Positions 37,667 through 47,251 of a stretch of 64,000 nt of DNA are shown piece by piece. Under the pieces are notes generated by a model. The model had not been told where the DNA came from. It was given only the letters and a program-made list of their open reading frames with translations, and did no database searches. The DNA lies in contig NZ_ADVZ01000001.1 of NCBI RefSeq assembly GCF_000178995.1, positions 1,150,001 to 1,214,000 on the forward strand. The letters are read 5' to 3'. The translations under genes were made by a program, and so were the position numbers. Position 1 is the first letter of the stretch. Every line of letters begins with the position of its first letter. The stretch is from Afipia sp. 1NLS2. GTDB taxonomy: Bacteria; Pseudomonadota; Alphaproteobacteria; Rhizobiales; Xanthobacteraceae.

Positions 37667-38923
37667 ATGGGCCGCCTTGTCATGAAGTTCGGCGGCACAT
37701 CCGTCGCCAACATCGAGCGTATCCAGAACGTCGCCCGCCACGTCAAACGCGAGGTCGATGCCGGGCATGACGTCGCCGTCGTCGTCTCGGCGATGTCGGG
37801 CAAGACCAATGAACTGGTCGGCTGGGCGCAGCAGACCTCAGCCCTGCACGATGCGCGCGAGTACGACGCCATCGTCGCCTCCGGCGAACAGGTGACGTCG
37901 GGACTGCTGGCCATCGCGCTGCAGGCGCTCGGCATCCAGGCCCGGTCCTGGCAGGGCTGGCAGATTCCGATCGAGACCAGCGATGCCCACGCCTCCGCGC
38001 GCATCACCGGCATCGACGGCAGCGAACTGATCAAGCGCTTCAAGGAGAACAAGGAAGTCGCCGTCATCGCCGGCTTCCAGGGCATCCATCAGGACACCGG
38101 CCGCATCACCACGCTCGGCCGCGGCGGTTCCGACACCTCGGCGGTGGCGATCGCGGCCGCGATCCATGCGGACCGTTGCGATATTTATACCGACGTCGAC
38201 GGCGTCTACACCACAGACCCGCGCGTGGTGCCGAAGGCGCGCCGTCTCGACAAGGTGGCGTTCGAGGAAATGCTGGAAATGGCCTCGCAGGGCGCCAAGG
38301 TGCTGCAGGTCCGCTCGGTCGAACTCGGCCTCGTGCACAACGTGCCGGTGTTCGTCCGCTCCAGTTTCGACAAGCCAGAAGACATCGACCCGCACGGCAC
38401 ACCGCCGGGCACGCTGATCTGCAGCGAGGAGGAAATCGTGGAAAGCCAAGTCGTCACCGGCATCGCCTTCTCCAAGGACGAAGCCCAGATTTCGGTGCGT
38501 CACATCCAGGACAAGCCCGGCGTCGCGGCTTCGATCTTCGGACCGCTGGCCGATGCCAACATCAACGTCGACATGATCGTGCAGAACGTGTCGGAAGACG
38601 GCCGCTTCACCGACCTCACCTTCACGGTGCCGGCCGTGGATTTCACCCGCGCACAGGACGTGATCGCCAAGGCCAAGGACAAGATCGGCTACGAGCGGGT
38701 CGACACCGCGACCGATGTTGCCAAAATCTCGGCGATCGGCGTCGGCATGCGCAGTCACGCCGGCGTCGCCGCGCGCGCCTTCGCGGCGCTGTCGGAGCGC
38801 AACATCAACATCCGCGCGATCACGACCTCGGAAATCAAGTTCTCACTCTTGATCGACGCCGCCTACACCGAGCTTGCGGTCCGCACACTGCATACGCTCT
38901 ACGGACTAGACGCCAAAACCTGA
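37667..38923 (+). CDS. lysC: Aspartate kinase
   Basis: A 418-residue kinase that phosphorylates aspartate, opening lysine, threonine, methionine and diaminopimelate synthesis. The N-terminal kinase signature is VMKFGGTSVA, followed by TTLGRGGSDTSAVAIA and YTDVDGVYTTDPR. Two ACT domains fill the C-terminal third (DKPGVAASIFGPLADANIN; MRSHAGVAARAFAALSERNI), typical of a lysine/threonine feedback-inhibited enzyme. Full length. marC follows after 15 bases. Confidence 0.97.
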   Translation: MGRLVMKFGGTSVANIERIQNVARHVKREVDAGHDVAVVVSAMSGKTNELVGWAQQTSALHDAREYDAIVASGEQVTSGLLAIALQALGIQARSWQGWQIPIETSDAHASARITGIDGSELIKRFKENKEVAVIAGFQGIHQDTGRITTLGRGGSDTSAVAIAAAIHADRCDIYTDVDGVYTTDPRVVPKARRLDKVAFEEMLEMASQGAKVLQVRSVELGLVHNVPVFVRSSFDKPEDIDPHGTPPGTLICSEEEIVESQVVTGIAFSKDEAQISVRHIQDKPGVAASIFGPLADANINVDMIVQNVSEDGRFTDLTFTVPAVDFTRAQDVIAKAKDKIGYERVDTATDVAKISAIGVGMRSHAGVAARAFAALSERNINIRAITTSEIKFSLLIDAAYTELAVRTLHTLYGLDAKT

Positions 38924-38938
38924 CACAGGCCAGCCTGC

Positions 38939-39619
38939 GTGAACAATTTTGCAGAGATCGTGAATGCGTTTCTGCTGGTCTACGCGGCGCTGTTTCCCGT
39001 GGTCAATCCGGTCGGCGGCGCACCGATCTTCCTGCGGCTGACCAATCGCATTCCGAAAGCGCGGCTGCCCGCGCTCGCCCGTGGCGTCGCGATCAACAGC
39101 TTCCTTCTGCTGCTCGGCTCGCTGTTCATCGGCTCGCATGTGCTGGTATTCTTCGGTATAACGCTGCCGGTGGTGCGCATCGCCGGCGGCATCGTGGTCG
39201 CGGCGTTCGGCTGGCAGCTTCTGCACCAGGGCGACGACATCGAAACGCGCGAACACCCCGGCCCCCGCAGCACGGTCGATGCCTTCTATCCCCTCACCAT
39301 GCCGCTGACCGTCGGCCCCGGCTCGATCTCGGTCGCGATCACGCTCGGCAGCCAGCGGCCGGCTTCCGAGGCCGACCTCACCCAGCTTGCCATGCTCGGC
39401 GGCGGCGCTCTTGCGGGACTTCTGGCGGTCGCCGCGACGATCTATGTCTGTTACCGCTTCGCCAGCAACATCGTCAGCGTGCTCGGCGAGCGCGGCACCA
39501 GCGTGATGATGCGATTATCGGCATTTCTGCTGTTCTGCATCGGCATTCAGATCATCTGGAGCGGGTTGCGCAGCCTCGTTCCTCCGGCCACCTTCGCCTC
39601 GCTGGGCCTGTCCCTGTAA
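38939..39619 (+). CDS. MarC-family integral membrane protein
   Basis: A 226-residue MarC/YchE-type protein with about six membrane helices: FLLVYAALFPVVNPVGGAPI (family signature), ITLPVVRIAGGIVVAAFGWQ, PLTMPLTVGPGSISVAITLG and the final LSAFLLFCIGIQIIWSGL. Function is not established; an amino-acid exporter role has been suggested for relatives, which would suit its place directly after lysC, but that is inference. The start is GTG at 38939, without a strong ribosome site. ptsP follows with its own candidate promoter. Confidence 0.88.
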   Translation: MNNFAEIVNAFLLVYAALFPVVNPVGGAPIFLRLTNRIPKARLPALARGVAINSFLLLLGSLFIGSHVLVFFGITLPVVRIAGGIVVAAFGWQLLHQGDDIETREHPGPRSTVDAFYPLTMPLTVGPGSISVAITLGSQRPASEADLTQLAMLGGGALAGLLAVAATIYVCYRFASNIVSVLGERGTSVMMRLSAFLLFCIGIQIIWSGLRSLVPPATFASLGLSL

Positions 39620-39653
39620 CCCTTCCATACCGCCGGAATGGCAGGCCTTTTGC

Positions 39654-39683
39654 TTGGCAAAGGGAGGCCCAATTCGCTATAGC
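39654..39683 (+). promoter_or_regulatory. Candidate ptsP promoter
   Basis: TTGGCA (39654-39659), an 18-base spacer and TATAGC (39678-39683), about 29 bases upstream of the ATG. Confidence 0.4.
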
Positions 39684-39711
39684 CTGTAAAGGCGAAGGTG
39701 ACGCCCAAACC

Positions 39712-42003
39712 ATGTCGGAAGCGAGGAACGAGCGGATGCGCAGCGCGCTGGGAGGCCCCCGCGTCTTGTTAAGGCGGCTGCGCGAAGTGATGGCCGAACA
39801 GGTCAGCGCGCAGGATCGCCTCGACAAGATCGTGGTGCTGATCGCCGCCAACATGGTGGCGGAGGTCTGCTCGACCTACGTGCTGCGCGTGGACAACACC
39901 CTCGAACTCTACGCCACCGAGGGTCTCAACCCCGACGCCGTTCACAAGACCGTGCTCAACGCGCATGAAGGCCTCGTCGGCCTGGTAGCGAGCGAGGCCC
40001 AGCCGCTCAACCTGTCCGACGCGCAGAACCACCCGGCCTATTCGTACCGCCCGGAAACCGGCGAAGAAATCTACCACTCCTTCCTCGGCGTGCCGATCCT
40101 GCGCGCTGGCAACACCCTCGGCGTGCTCGTGGTGCAGAACCGCGCACGGCGTACCTATGTCGAGGAAGAAGTCGAGGCGTTGCAGACCACCGCGATGGTG
40201 CTCGCGGAGATGATCGCCTCGGGCGAATTGTCCTCGCTCGCCAAGCCCGGCGCCGAGCCCGCCGCCCGCATCTCGGTTCACAAGTCCGGCTCGATCCTGT
40301 CGGACGGCATCGCGCTCGGCCACGTCGTGCTGCACGAACCGCGCGTCGTCATCACCAACTACATCGCCGAGGACGTGCCGCGCGAGATCAAGCGGCTCGA
40401 CAGCGCCGTCACCAAATTGCGGGCCGACCTCGACCGCATGCTGGAGCGCGGCGACATGGCCGAGGGCGGCGACCACCGCGACGTGCTCGAAGCCTACCGC
40501 ATGTTCGCCAATGACCAGGGCTGGCAGCATCGCTTGCGCGAAGCCGTCGCCACCGGCCTCACCGCCGAAGCCGCCGTCGAACGCGTGCAGTCCGATACCC
40601 GCGCGCGGATGCTGCGTTCGACCGATCCTTACCTGCGCGACCGCCTGCACGACCTCGAAGACCTCGGCCATCGCCTGATGCGCCAGCTCGTCGGCCGCGA
40701 TCACGCGCCCTCGCGCGAGCAATTGCCCGACAATGCGATACTCGTCGCGCGCGCGATGGGACCCGCTGCTTTGCTCGATTACGACCGCAACAAGCTGCGC
40801 GGCCTCGTACTCGAGGAAGGCACCGCGAATTCCCACGTCTCGATCGTGGCGCGCGCGCTCGGCATTCCGGCGATCGGCGAAGTCGCCAACGCGCCGGGCC
40901 TCGCCGATCCCGGTGACGCGATCATCGTCGACGGCACCTCCGGCTCGATCTATGTGCGACCGTCGCAGGAAATCCAGTCGGCCTATGCCGAGCGCGTGCG
41001 CTTCCGCGCCAGGCGGCAGGAACAGTACCGCGAACTGCGCGACAAGCCGTGCCGGACCAAAGACGGCCAGCCGGTCGAACTGATGCTTAACGCAGGCCTC
41101 GTCATCGACCTGCCGCATATCGAGGATGCGGGCGCCGCCGGCATCGGCCTGTTCCGCACCGAACTGCAGTTCATGGTTTCGACCAGCCTGCCGCGCACCA
41201 GCGAGCAGCTCGCGCTGTACCGCACCGTGCTCGACGCCGCAGGCGACAAGCCGGTGACGTTCCGCACGCTCGACATCGGCGGCGACAAGGCGCTGCCCTA
41301 CATGGATACGATCGTCGAGGAGAACCCTGCGCTCGGCTGGCGCGCGATCCGGCTCGGCCTCGACAGGCCCGGCCTGTTGCGCGGCCAGATCCGCGCCTTG
41401 CTGCGCGCTGCGGCGGGCCGCGCGCTGCGAATCATGTTCCCGATGGTCACGGTTGTGCGCGAATTCGACGAAGCCAAGACCATGGTCGAGCGCGAACTGA
41501 CTTATCTGCGCCAGCACGGCCACACGCTGCCCGAGCGCATCGATGTCGGCACCATGATCGAGGTGCCGGCGCTGCTCTATCAACTCGACGATTTGTTCGA
41601 GCGCGTCGATTTCGTCTCGGTCGGCTCCAACGACCTATTCCAGTTCCTGTACGCGGTGGATCGCGGCAACGCGCGCGTCACCGACCGCTTCGATACCATG
41701 TCGGCACCGATCCTGCGGGCGCTGCGTCACATTGCGCGCAAGGGCAAGGAAGCCGGGAAATCCGTGTCGCTGTGCGGCGAGATGGCGTCGCAGCCGCTCG
41801 GCGCGCTGGCGCTGATCGCGCTCGGCTATCGTTCGATGTCGGTGAACGCCACCGCCCATGGTCCGGTGAAGGCCCTGATCCTCGAACTCGATGCCGCCAA
41901 GATCGAAGCCGAGATGGCGACATGGCTCGACACGCCCTATGACCTCGTGCCGATTCGCGAAAAGCTGACGGCGTTCGCCGAGGCGGAAGGTCTGCCGTTG
42001 TAG
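39712..42003 (+). CDS. ptsP: Nitrogen-PTS enzyme I, phosphoenolpyruvate-protein phosphotransferase
   Basis: A 763-residue EI-Ntr. An N-terminal GAF domain ([39 protein letters not shown]) precedes the EI core. The phosphorylated His375 is in [12 protein letters not shown]; the PEP-binding barrel includes [53 protein letters not shown], and Cys688 in SLCGEMAS. It starts the phosphorelay to NPr and EIIA-Ntr that senses nitrogen and carbon state. ATG 39712 is the GAF-proper start; a longer in-frame open stretch upstream overlaps lysC/marC and is not coding. Confidence 0.96.
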   Translation: MSEARNERMRSALGGPRVLLRRLREVMAEQVSAQDRLDKIVVLIAANMVAEVCSTYVLRVDNTLELYATEGLNPDAVHKTVLNAHEGLVGLVASEAQPLNLSDAQNHPAYSYRPETGEEIYHSFLGVPILRAGNTLGVLVVQNRARRTYVEEEVEALQTTAMVLAEMIASGELSSLAKPGAEPAARISVHKSGSILSDGIALGHVVLHEPRVVITNYIAEDVPREIKRLDSAVTKLRADLDRMLERGDMAEGGDHRDVLEAYRMFANDQGWQHRLREAVATGLTAEAAVERVQSDTRARMLRSTDPYLRDRLHDLEDLGHRLMRQLVGRDHAPSREQLPDNAILVARAMGPAALLDYDRNKLRGLVLEEGTANSHVSIVARALGIPAIGEVANAPGLADPGDAIIVDGTSGSIYVRPSQEIQSAYAERVRFRARRQEQYRELRDKPCRTKDGQPVELMLNAGLVIDLPHIEDAGAAGIGLFRTELQFMVSTSLPRTSEQLALYRTVLDAAGDKPVTFRTLDIGGDKALPYMDTIVEENPALGWRAIRLGLDRPGLLRGQIRALLRAAAGRALRIMFPMVTVVREFDEAKTMVERELTYLRQHGHTLPERIDVGTMIEVPALLYQLDDLFERVDFVSVGSNDLFQFLYAVDRGNARVTDRFDTMSAPILRALRHIARKGKEAGKSVSLCGEMASQPLGALALIALGYRSMSVNATAHGPVKALILELDAAKIEAEMATWLDTPYDLVPIREKLTAFAEAEGLPL

Positions 42004-42055
42004 CGAGGTTCACGCCCGCCTGCACCATTCCCGCTGCCTTCGTGAGACCATTCCC

Positions 42056-43132
42056 ATGTTACCCGACGCCAAACTCGACATCCTGCTCGCCCGGCATGCC
42101 GCCCTCGAAGCGGAGCTGATGGCACAGGTCAGCGCCGAGACTTACGTGCGCGCGACCCGCGAACTCGCAGAAATCTCGCCTGTGGTCGAAGCCGTCAAGG
42201 CCTATCGCGCAGGCGCATCAGAGATCGCTGACCTGGAGGCGATGATTGCCGACCCCGCGACGGACGCCGATATGCGGGCGATGGCGGAAAGCGAACGCCC
42301 CGTTCTGCTTGAGAGGCAAGAGAGCCTGGAACAGCAGATTCGCGTCGCACTGCTGCCGAAGGATGCAATGGACGAGCGCAACGTCGTGCTGGAAATCCGT
42401 GCCGGCACCGGCGGTGACGAAGCATCATTGTTCGCGGGCGACCTGTTCCGCATGTACGAGCGTTTCGCCGCACTTCAGGGCTGGAAGGTCGAAGTGATGT
42501 CCGCCAGCGAAGGCACCATGGGCGGCTACAAGGAAATCGTCGCCGAAGTGCAGGGCCGCGGCGCGTTCGCCAAACTGAAATTCGAATCCGGCGTGCATCG
42601 CGTCCAGCGCGTGCCGGATACCGAAGCCTCCGGCCGCATCCACACCTCGGCCGCCACGGTGGCCGTGCTGCCGGAAGCCGAGGACGTCGACATCGACATC
42701 AAGGACAGCGATCTGCGTATCGAGACAATGCGCGCGCAGGGTGCGGGCGGCCAGCATGTCAACAAGACCGAATCCGCGATTCGCATCACCCACATCCCGA
42801 CCGGCATCGTCGTCATGATGCAGGACAGCCGCTCGCAACACAAAAACCGTGCCTCCGCGATGAATATCCTGCGCTCGCGCGTGCTCGACGGTGAACGCCA
42901 GCGCGCTGCCGCCGAACGCTCGGCCGACCGGCGCGGACAGGTCGGCTCCGGCGACCGCTCCGAGCGTATCCGCACCTATAATTTTCCGCAGGGCCGCGTC
43001 ACCGATCACCGCATCAACCTGACGCTCTACAAGCTGCCGCAGGTGATCGCAGGCGAAGCACTGGGCGAATTGGTCGATGCGCTGACGACCGAGCATCAGG
43101 CCGCGCTGCTGGCCGCCGAGACGGCCGCGTGA
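42056..43132 (+). CDS. prfA: Peptide chain release factor 1
   Basis: A 358-residue RF1 that ends translation at UAA/UAG. The GGQ motif is at 231-233 ([19 protein letters not shown]), and domain 2 carries the codon-reading region [22 protein letters not shown]. The full family length is present. Its last four bases overlap the prmC start (GTGA), so release factor and its glutamine methylase are translated as a pair, a widespread arrangement. It is preceded by ptsP with 52 bases between. Confidence 0.98.
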   Translation: MLPDAKLDILLARHAALEAELMAQVSAETYVRATRELAEISPVVEAVKAYRAGASEIADLEAMIADPATDADMRAMAESERPVLLERQESLEQQIRVALLPKDAMDERNVVLEIRAGTGGDEASLFAGDLFRMYERFAALQGWKVEVMSASEGTMGGYKEIVAEVQGRGAFAKLKFESGVHRVQRVPDTEASGRIHTSAATVAVLPEAEDVDIDIKDSDLRIETMRAQGAGGQHVNKTESAIRITHIPTGIVVMMQDSRSQHKNRASAMNILRSRVLDGERQRAAAERSADRRGQVGSGDRSERIRTYNFPQGRVTDHRINLTLYKLPQVIAGEALGELVDALTTEHQAALLAAETAA

Positions 43133-44007
43133 GCACCGCAGGCCGCTCCCTCGATGAGGCGCGGCGCGACATCCGCGCGCGGCTCGAGGCTGCGGGAATC
43201 GAAACACCCGAACTCGATGCGCGGCTGCTGCTGGGCGATGTTCTTCAGCTCGACCTCACCGGGCTGATCGCCGCCGCCGCGCGCACGCTCAATGCAAATG
43301 AAACCGCAGCGCTCGAATCTCGCGTTCAGCGCCGGATCGACGGAGAACCGATCGCGCGGATTCTCGGCCACAAGGAATTCTGGGGACTTTCTTTCACATT
43401 GTCCCCTGCGACACTGGTGCCGCGCCCCGACACCGAAACCATCGTCGAGGCAGCGCTCGATATCCTCAAACAAGACGGCCGCCTGAACGACGCGCTGCAT
43501 ATTTCCGACATCGGCACCGGCTCAGGCGCGATCCTGCTCGCGCTGTTGTCCGAACTGCCGAATGCACAAGGCATCGGCACCGACATCAATCCTGATGCGA
43601 TTCACACCGCCACGCGTAACGCCGCAGCACTTGGCCTGAACGGGCGCGCGCGCTTCATCGAATGCAATTACGCCGACGCCTTGCGCGGACCGTTCGACCT
43701 CATCGTCTCGAACCCACCCTACATTCCCTCGCGCGACATCGACGATCTTGCGATCGAGGTGCGCGCGCACGATCCGCGCCTTGCGCTGGATGGCGGCCCC
43801 GATGGGCTCGATGCCTATCGCGTGATAGCGCCCGCAGCCTTCGAACTTCTGGTGCCCGGCGGCGTTGTTATCCTTGAAATTGGACAGGGCCAGGAGCGCG
43901 ATGTGGCCCGCCTGACGGCCGGTGCCGGGCTTGATGCAGAGGTCTCCGTAAAAGCCGACCTAGGCCGGATTCCGAGGGCCGTCATAGGTAGGAAACCCTT
44001 GGTTTAA
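43129..44007 (+). CDS. prmC: Release-factor glutamine methyltransferase
   Basis: A 292-residue methyltransferase that modifies the Gln of the GGQ motif in RF1/RF2. The SAM motif is [20 protein letters not shown], and the substrate-binding NPPY is at 195-198 ([13 protein letters not shown]). An N-terminal helical domain is present ([20 protein letters not shown]). The start is GTG overlapping the prfA stop. A hairpin (GGAAACCC/GGGTTTCC) spans the stop codon and leads into a long gap before the next gene. Confidence 0.96.
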   Translation: MSTAGRSLDEARRDIRARLEAAGIETPELDARLLLGDVLQLDLTGLIAAAARTLNANETAALESRVQRRIDGEPIARILGHKEFWGLSFTLSPATLVPRPDTETIVEAALDILKQDGRLNDALHISDIGTGSGAILLALLSELPNAQGIGTDINPDAIHTATRNAAALGLNGRARFIECNYADALRGPFDLIVSNPPYIPSRDIDDLAIEVRAHDPRLALDGGPDGLDAYRVIAPAAFELLVPGGVVILEIGQGQERDVARLTAGAGLDAEVSVKADLGRIPRAVIGRKPLV

Positions 44008-44480
44008 AGGGGTTTCCGGATATAAAAAAATCACTTGGCGATTGGCTTAAGAGCGATTAGGTTCCGGATATATCGGTTGGCCCTCCGGTTCCGCAAAGCG
44101 GATGGAAGGGCGAAGTCCTCGGGGAACTCTTTCGGGAAACAGAGGACCACCGGATAGGGGTTCCGAAAGCGGATTGATTTGGGCGCGAAGGGCGACAGAG
44201 CCGCGCTGCCCGCTTCCAGCAAATGAAAGCTGTTTAGGCTTGAACATTCAACCATGACATCGGCAACTGCCCGCTTAACGCTCAGGGCAGGAATTGAGGT
44301 CAACCCGCCATGGCGGCGTGCCATGGCCGTATAGTGACATGGCTTGCAGACGCTATGTGCTGCTGAACGCCGGACGATATGTCCGGGTTACGCTCAACGG
44401 TACATCGTCATCGAGTACGGACGAGACGCGGAATTGCTCCATTTCGATCAACACCATCAAGGATCGGTAAAAGGCACGAC
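44008..44480. other. 473-base non-coding region with repeated TTCCG..GGAT hairpins
   Basis: No convincing gene. The motif GGTT(T)CCG..GGAT recurs: GGTTTCCGGATATA (44011-44024), GGTTCCGGATATAT (44060-44073), GGTTCCGCAAAGCGGAT (44087-44103) and GGTTCCGAAAGCGGAT (44159-44174). The last two fold as small hairpins with A-rich loops. Further on, CCGGAC/GTCCGG (44370-44386) forms another. A 97-residue minus-strand frame here lacks recognisable sequence and a ribosome site. It may be a 5' leader or a small RNA upstream of the DUF4167 gene. Confidence 0.5.
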
Positions 44481-45167
44481 ATGAGGAACGGTCAGAACAA
44501 CAACAAGCGTATGCGCGGTCGCAACAATAACAACAACCACAACAACCGCCGCAGCCAGAACCCGATGACACGGGTGTTCGAATCCAACGGACCAGACATC
44601 AAGATCCGCGGCACCGCATCTCATATTGCCGAAAAATACGTTCAGCTTGCACGCGACGCGCGCTCCTCGGGCGACCCGGTCGCAGCCGAGAACTACTACC
44701 AGCACGCCGAGCATTATTTCCGCCTGATCGCCGCTGCGCAGGAACAGCTCCGGCAGAACCAGCCGCAGCAGCAACAGCCGCGCCTCGACAACGATCTCGG
44801 CGAGGACGCCGGCGAGGACGACAATTATTCGAACTTCGGCGCTGAGCCGGGCTTCGCTCCGCAGCCGCAGCAGTTCGCGCCGCGCGAGCAGCCACAGCCT
44901 TCTTATGCCCCGCGCGAACAACCGCAGCCGCGTGAATATCGTGAGCCGCGCGAGAACCGTCAGCCGCAAATCCAGCCGCAGGAAACCGGCGCAGTCGATC
45001 GGCTGCCGTCCTTCATCACCGGCGGCGCCCCACAGCCCGCAGTAGGGTTGGACTCCAACGGCGCGCCGCAGGGCGAACGCTTCGCCCATCGCCGCCGCCG
45101 TCCGCGTGGCCCGCGCCCCGAGGGACAGGCTCCGGTGCAGGAAAGCGGCGACATCGCCAGCGAGTAA
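44481..45167 (+). CDS. DUF4167-family RNA-binding-like protein
   Basis: A 228-residue alphaproteobacterial protein. The N-terminus is Asn/Arg-rich (MRNGQNNNKRMRGRNNNNNH), followed by the conserved core TRVFESNGPDIKIRGTASHI, AEKYVQLARDARSSGDPVAA and NYYQHAEHYFRLIA. The rest is Gln/Pro/Arg-rich, with repeated PREQPQP units (about 140-180), and a basic Arg end (HRRRRPRGPR). A nucleic-acid-binding role is inferred from composition. ATG 44481 was chosen over an upstream frame that lacks the characteristic start. It is convergent with a methyltransferase gene, 13 bases between stops. Confidence 0.9.
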   Translation: MRNGQNNNKRMRGRNNNNNHNNRRSQNPMTRVFESNGPDIKIRGTASHIAEKYVQLARDARSSGDPVAAENYYQHAEHYFRLIAAAQEQLRQNQPQQQQPRLDNDLGEDAGEDDNYSNFGAEPGFAPQPQQFAPREQPQPSYAPREQPQPREYREPRENRQPQIQPQETGAVDRLPSFITGGAPQPAVGLDSNGAPQGERFAHRRRRPRGPRPEGQAPVQESGDIASE

Positions 45168-45180
45168 TTCACTTAACGGA

Positions 45181-45924
45181 TCAGGGCCGCTGCCGTCGCA
45201 GCGGCCTTGGCACCAGTGCGGGCTCCAGCGATGGAATGAGGCGCGTGCGTTCGCGCTTCGCCGGGATACCGCGATAGACCTGCTTCGTCGCCTCGACGAG
45301 CAGTACTCCCGGAAACGGCGACGACAGCGCCGCGCCCATTTTTTCCCACGCCATCGCCGAACGCAGCATCCACCCGCTGTCGATCGGCGGCACGAACAAG
45401 GCCTCGCTCCACGCGATCGGTGTGAACCACGTCCGCCGCAGCAATTGCGTGATCTGACTGCGCGAATAAGGTTGGCCGTGCCCGAACGGCGTGTTGTCGC
45501 CGCGCGCCCAGACGCCGCGGCGATTCGGAATCACCATCATGATCCGGCCCGACGGTGCGAGCACCCGCCACACCTCGCGCATGAAACTGTCCGGATCGTC
45601 CGACATCTCTAGCGCATGGACCAGCAGGATGCGATCCACCGCCGCATCCGGCAGCGGCAGCGAGAATTCGTCGACCAGCGTGGACAGCGTCGGCCTCGCC
45701 GTCGGCCATTTCAGCACGCCCTGCGCGGCCGGCATGAACGCGAAGCAGCGTTCACAATTGTCGCGGAACAGCCCGAGGTAAGGCGTCGAATAGCCGAGGC
45801 CGAGCACGCGCTGCCCTTCCGCATCGGGCCAGTGCCGCGTAATGCCGCGGCTGATCAGGCGCCGCGCCACCGCGCCGACGCGCTGCGAATAGAACCCGCG
45901 AAGATCGATGACGTCGATGGTCAT
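45181..45924 (-). CDS. SAM-dependent methyltransferase-like protein
   Basis: A 247-residue class I methyltransferase-like protein. Motif I is atypical: RVLGLGYSTPYLGLFRDN instead of a GxGxG loop. Later motifs are normal: RILLVHALEMSDDPDSFMRE and VWRVLAPSGRIMMVIPNRRG. The C-terminal half contains SWMLRS-like hydrophobic patches and a basic tail. Substrate unknown. ATG 45924 (MTIDVIDL) is preferred to a GTG five codons earlier. It is divergent from gloB, separated by ~110 bases. Confidence 0.82.
   Translation of the reverse strand: MTIDVIDLRGFYSQRVGAVARRLISRGITRHWPDAEGQRVLGLGYSTPYLGLFRDNCERCFAFMPAAQGVLKWPTARPTLSTLVDEFSLPLPDAAVDRILLVHALEMSDDPDSFMREVWRVLAPSGRIMMVIPNRRGVWARGDNTPFGHGQPYSRSQITQLLRRTWFTPIAWSEALFVPPIDSGWMLRSAMAWEKMGAALSSPFPGVLLVEATKQVYRGIPAKRERTRLIPSLEPALVPRPLRRQRP
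45185..45206 (+). terminator. Hairpin at the junction of DUF4167 and methyltransferase genes
   Basis: A perfect 9-bp stem GGCCGCTGC / GCAGCGGCC with loop CGTC, lying inside the last codons of the minus-strand gene. Only two T's follow, so terminator function for the DUF4167 transcript is uncertain. Confidence 0.4.
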
Positions 45925-46037
45925 GCAATTTCTTACCACGCCGCTCGCGCTTGCATAAGCCTGCGACCGGAATGCAGGGTTAACCCCTCCCCTGCGGCAT
46001 GCTAAACACGGCCGCCCTCGAAATTGCCGGAGCGACC

Positions 46038-46805
46038 ATGGCTGCTGAAATCCGCGTATTCCCGTGTCTTAGCGACAATATCGGTTACCTCATTCACGAT
46101 CCCTCAACCAAGGCGACGGCCGCCATCGACGCGCCGGAAGCCAAGCCGATCATCGCTGCGCTGGAGCGCGAGGGCTGGCGGCTGACGGACCTTCTCATCA
46201 CCCACCATCACGCCGACCACACCGACGGCATCGCCGAGCTGAAGGCCAAATACAAATGCCGCGTCGTCGGTCCCTATGAAAAGCGCGCGCATATCGACGG
46301 GCTCGACATCCACGTCAAGGAAGGCGACACGGTGAAGGTCGGCAATCTCACCGCGCGGGTGTTCGAGACACCGGGCCACACGCTCGATCACGTCAGCTAC
46401 ATGTTCGACGAAGCGCACGCGCTGTTCTGCGCCGACACGATCTTTTCCATCGGCTGCGGCCGAGTCATCGAGGGCACCTATCCGATGATGTGGGATTCGC
46501 TGTTGAAGCTGCGCGCGCTGCCGAACGACACCCGCGTCTATTGCGGCCACGAATATACCGCCTCCAACGTCAAATTCGCGCTCGGCATCGAGCCGAACAA
46601 TCCGGCGTTGAAGAAGCGCGCGGACGAAGTGACCAGACTGCGCGCCGAAGGCAAGCTCACCATCCCCTCACTGATGCGCGATGAGAAGGAGGCCAATGTG
46701 TTCCTGCGTGCCGACGTGCCTGCCGTCGCGGCTTCGCTCGGCATGAGCGGCAAGACGCCGGCGGAAGTGTTCGGCGAAATCCGCGAGCGCAAGAACCGCG
46801 CGTAA
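46038..46805 (+). CDS. gloB: Hydroxyacylglutathione hydrolase (glyoxalase II)
   Basis: A 255-residue metallo-beta-lactamase-fold enzyme that hydrolyses S-lactoylglutathione to lactate and glutathione, the second glyoxalase step. The metal motif THHHADHTDG gives His56, His58, Asp60 and His61; further ligands are in FETPGHTLDH, LFCADTIFSIGCGRV and YCGHEYT. The C-terminal GloB helix (RLRAEGKLTIPSLMRDEKEA) is intact. ATG 46038 has GGAG 6 bases upstream. Its stop overlaps the cupin gene start by one base. Confidence 0.96.
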   Translation: MAAEIRVFPCLSDNIGYLIHDPSTKATAAIDAPEAKPIIAALEREGWRLTDLLITHHHADHTDGIAELKAKYKCRVVGPYEKRAHIDGLDIHVKEGDTVKVGNLTARVFETPGHTLDHVSYMFDEAHALFCADTIFSIGCGRVIEGTYPMMWDSLLKLRALPNDTRVYCGHEYTASNVKFALGIEPNNPALKKRADEVTRLRAEGKLTIPSLMRDEKEANVFLRADVPAVAASLGMSGKTPAEVFGEIRERKNRA

Positions 46806-47248
46806 TGAACCACACGCCGCTCACCGCGGCCGAGGTGATCGCCCGCCTCGGCCTTGCCCCGCACCCGGAGGGCGGCCATTTCCGCGAGACCTTTCGCGAC
46901 ACGGCCACCACGCCGGATGGGCGCGCGCGTTCCACCGCGATCTATTTCCTGCTGGCGGCGGGTGAGCGGTCGCATTGGCATCGCGTCGATGCGGTAGAGA
47001 CCTGGCATTATTACGCGGGCGCTCCGCTGATCCTCAGCATCGTCGAGAATGGCGCGCGGCGCGACATCACGCTCGGCGGCGACCTTGGCGCAGGCGAAAT
47101 TCCGCAGGCCATCGTGCCGCCGCACGCCTGGCAGGCCGCACGTTGCCTCGGGGCATGGACGCTCGTCGGCTGCACCGTCGCACCGGGATTCGAATTCACG
47201 GGCTTCGAGCTTGCGCCGCCGGACTTCAATCCGGGACTCACGATTTAA
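46805..47248 (+). CDS. DUF985-type cupin protein
   Basis: A 147-residue cupin of the DUF985 family: HPEGGHFRETFR, TAIYFLLAAGERSHWHRVDA, ETWHYYAGAPLILSIV and VPPHAWQAARCLGAWTLVGC. The conserved His/Glu residues suggest metal binding; related proteins may be sugar epimerase-like, but no activity is established. The ATG uses the final A of the gloB stop (TAATG), so the two are coupled, possibly linking it to detoxification of reactive carbonyls. It is convergent with an EamA transporter gene, 3 bases apart. Confidence 0.88.
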   Translation: MNHTPLTAAEVIARLGLAPHPEGGHFRETFRDTATTPDGRARSTAIYFLLAAGERSHWHRVDAVETWHYYAGAPLILSIVENGARRDITLGGDLGAGEIPQAIVPPHAWQAARCLGAWTLVGCTVAPGFEFTGFELAPPDFNPGLTI

Positions 47249-47251
47249 GCC

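Noticed and set aside
38176-39711. Open frame running through lysC and marC in phase with ptsP
   Set aside because: It overlaps two clear genes in another frame, has Arg/His/Gly-rich shadow composition, and ptsP homology begins only at 39712.
39769-41583. 604-residue minus-strand frame opposite ptsP
   Set aside because: Antisense shadow due to high GC at third positions; ptsP is certain on the other strand.
43991-44017. Terminator after prmC from the GGAAACCC/GGGTTTCC stem
   Set aside because: The stem includes the stop codon and is followed by an A-rich run rather than T's on the coding strand.
44031-44324. 97-residue minus-strand frame in the gap before DUF4167
   Set aside because: No ribosome site, no recognisable motif, and the region is better explained by repeated hairpins.
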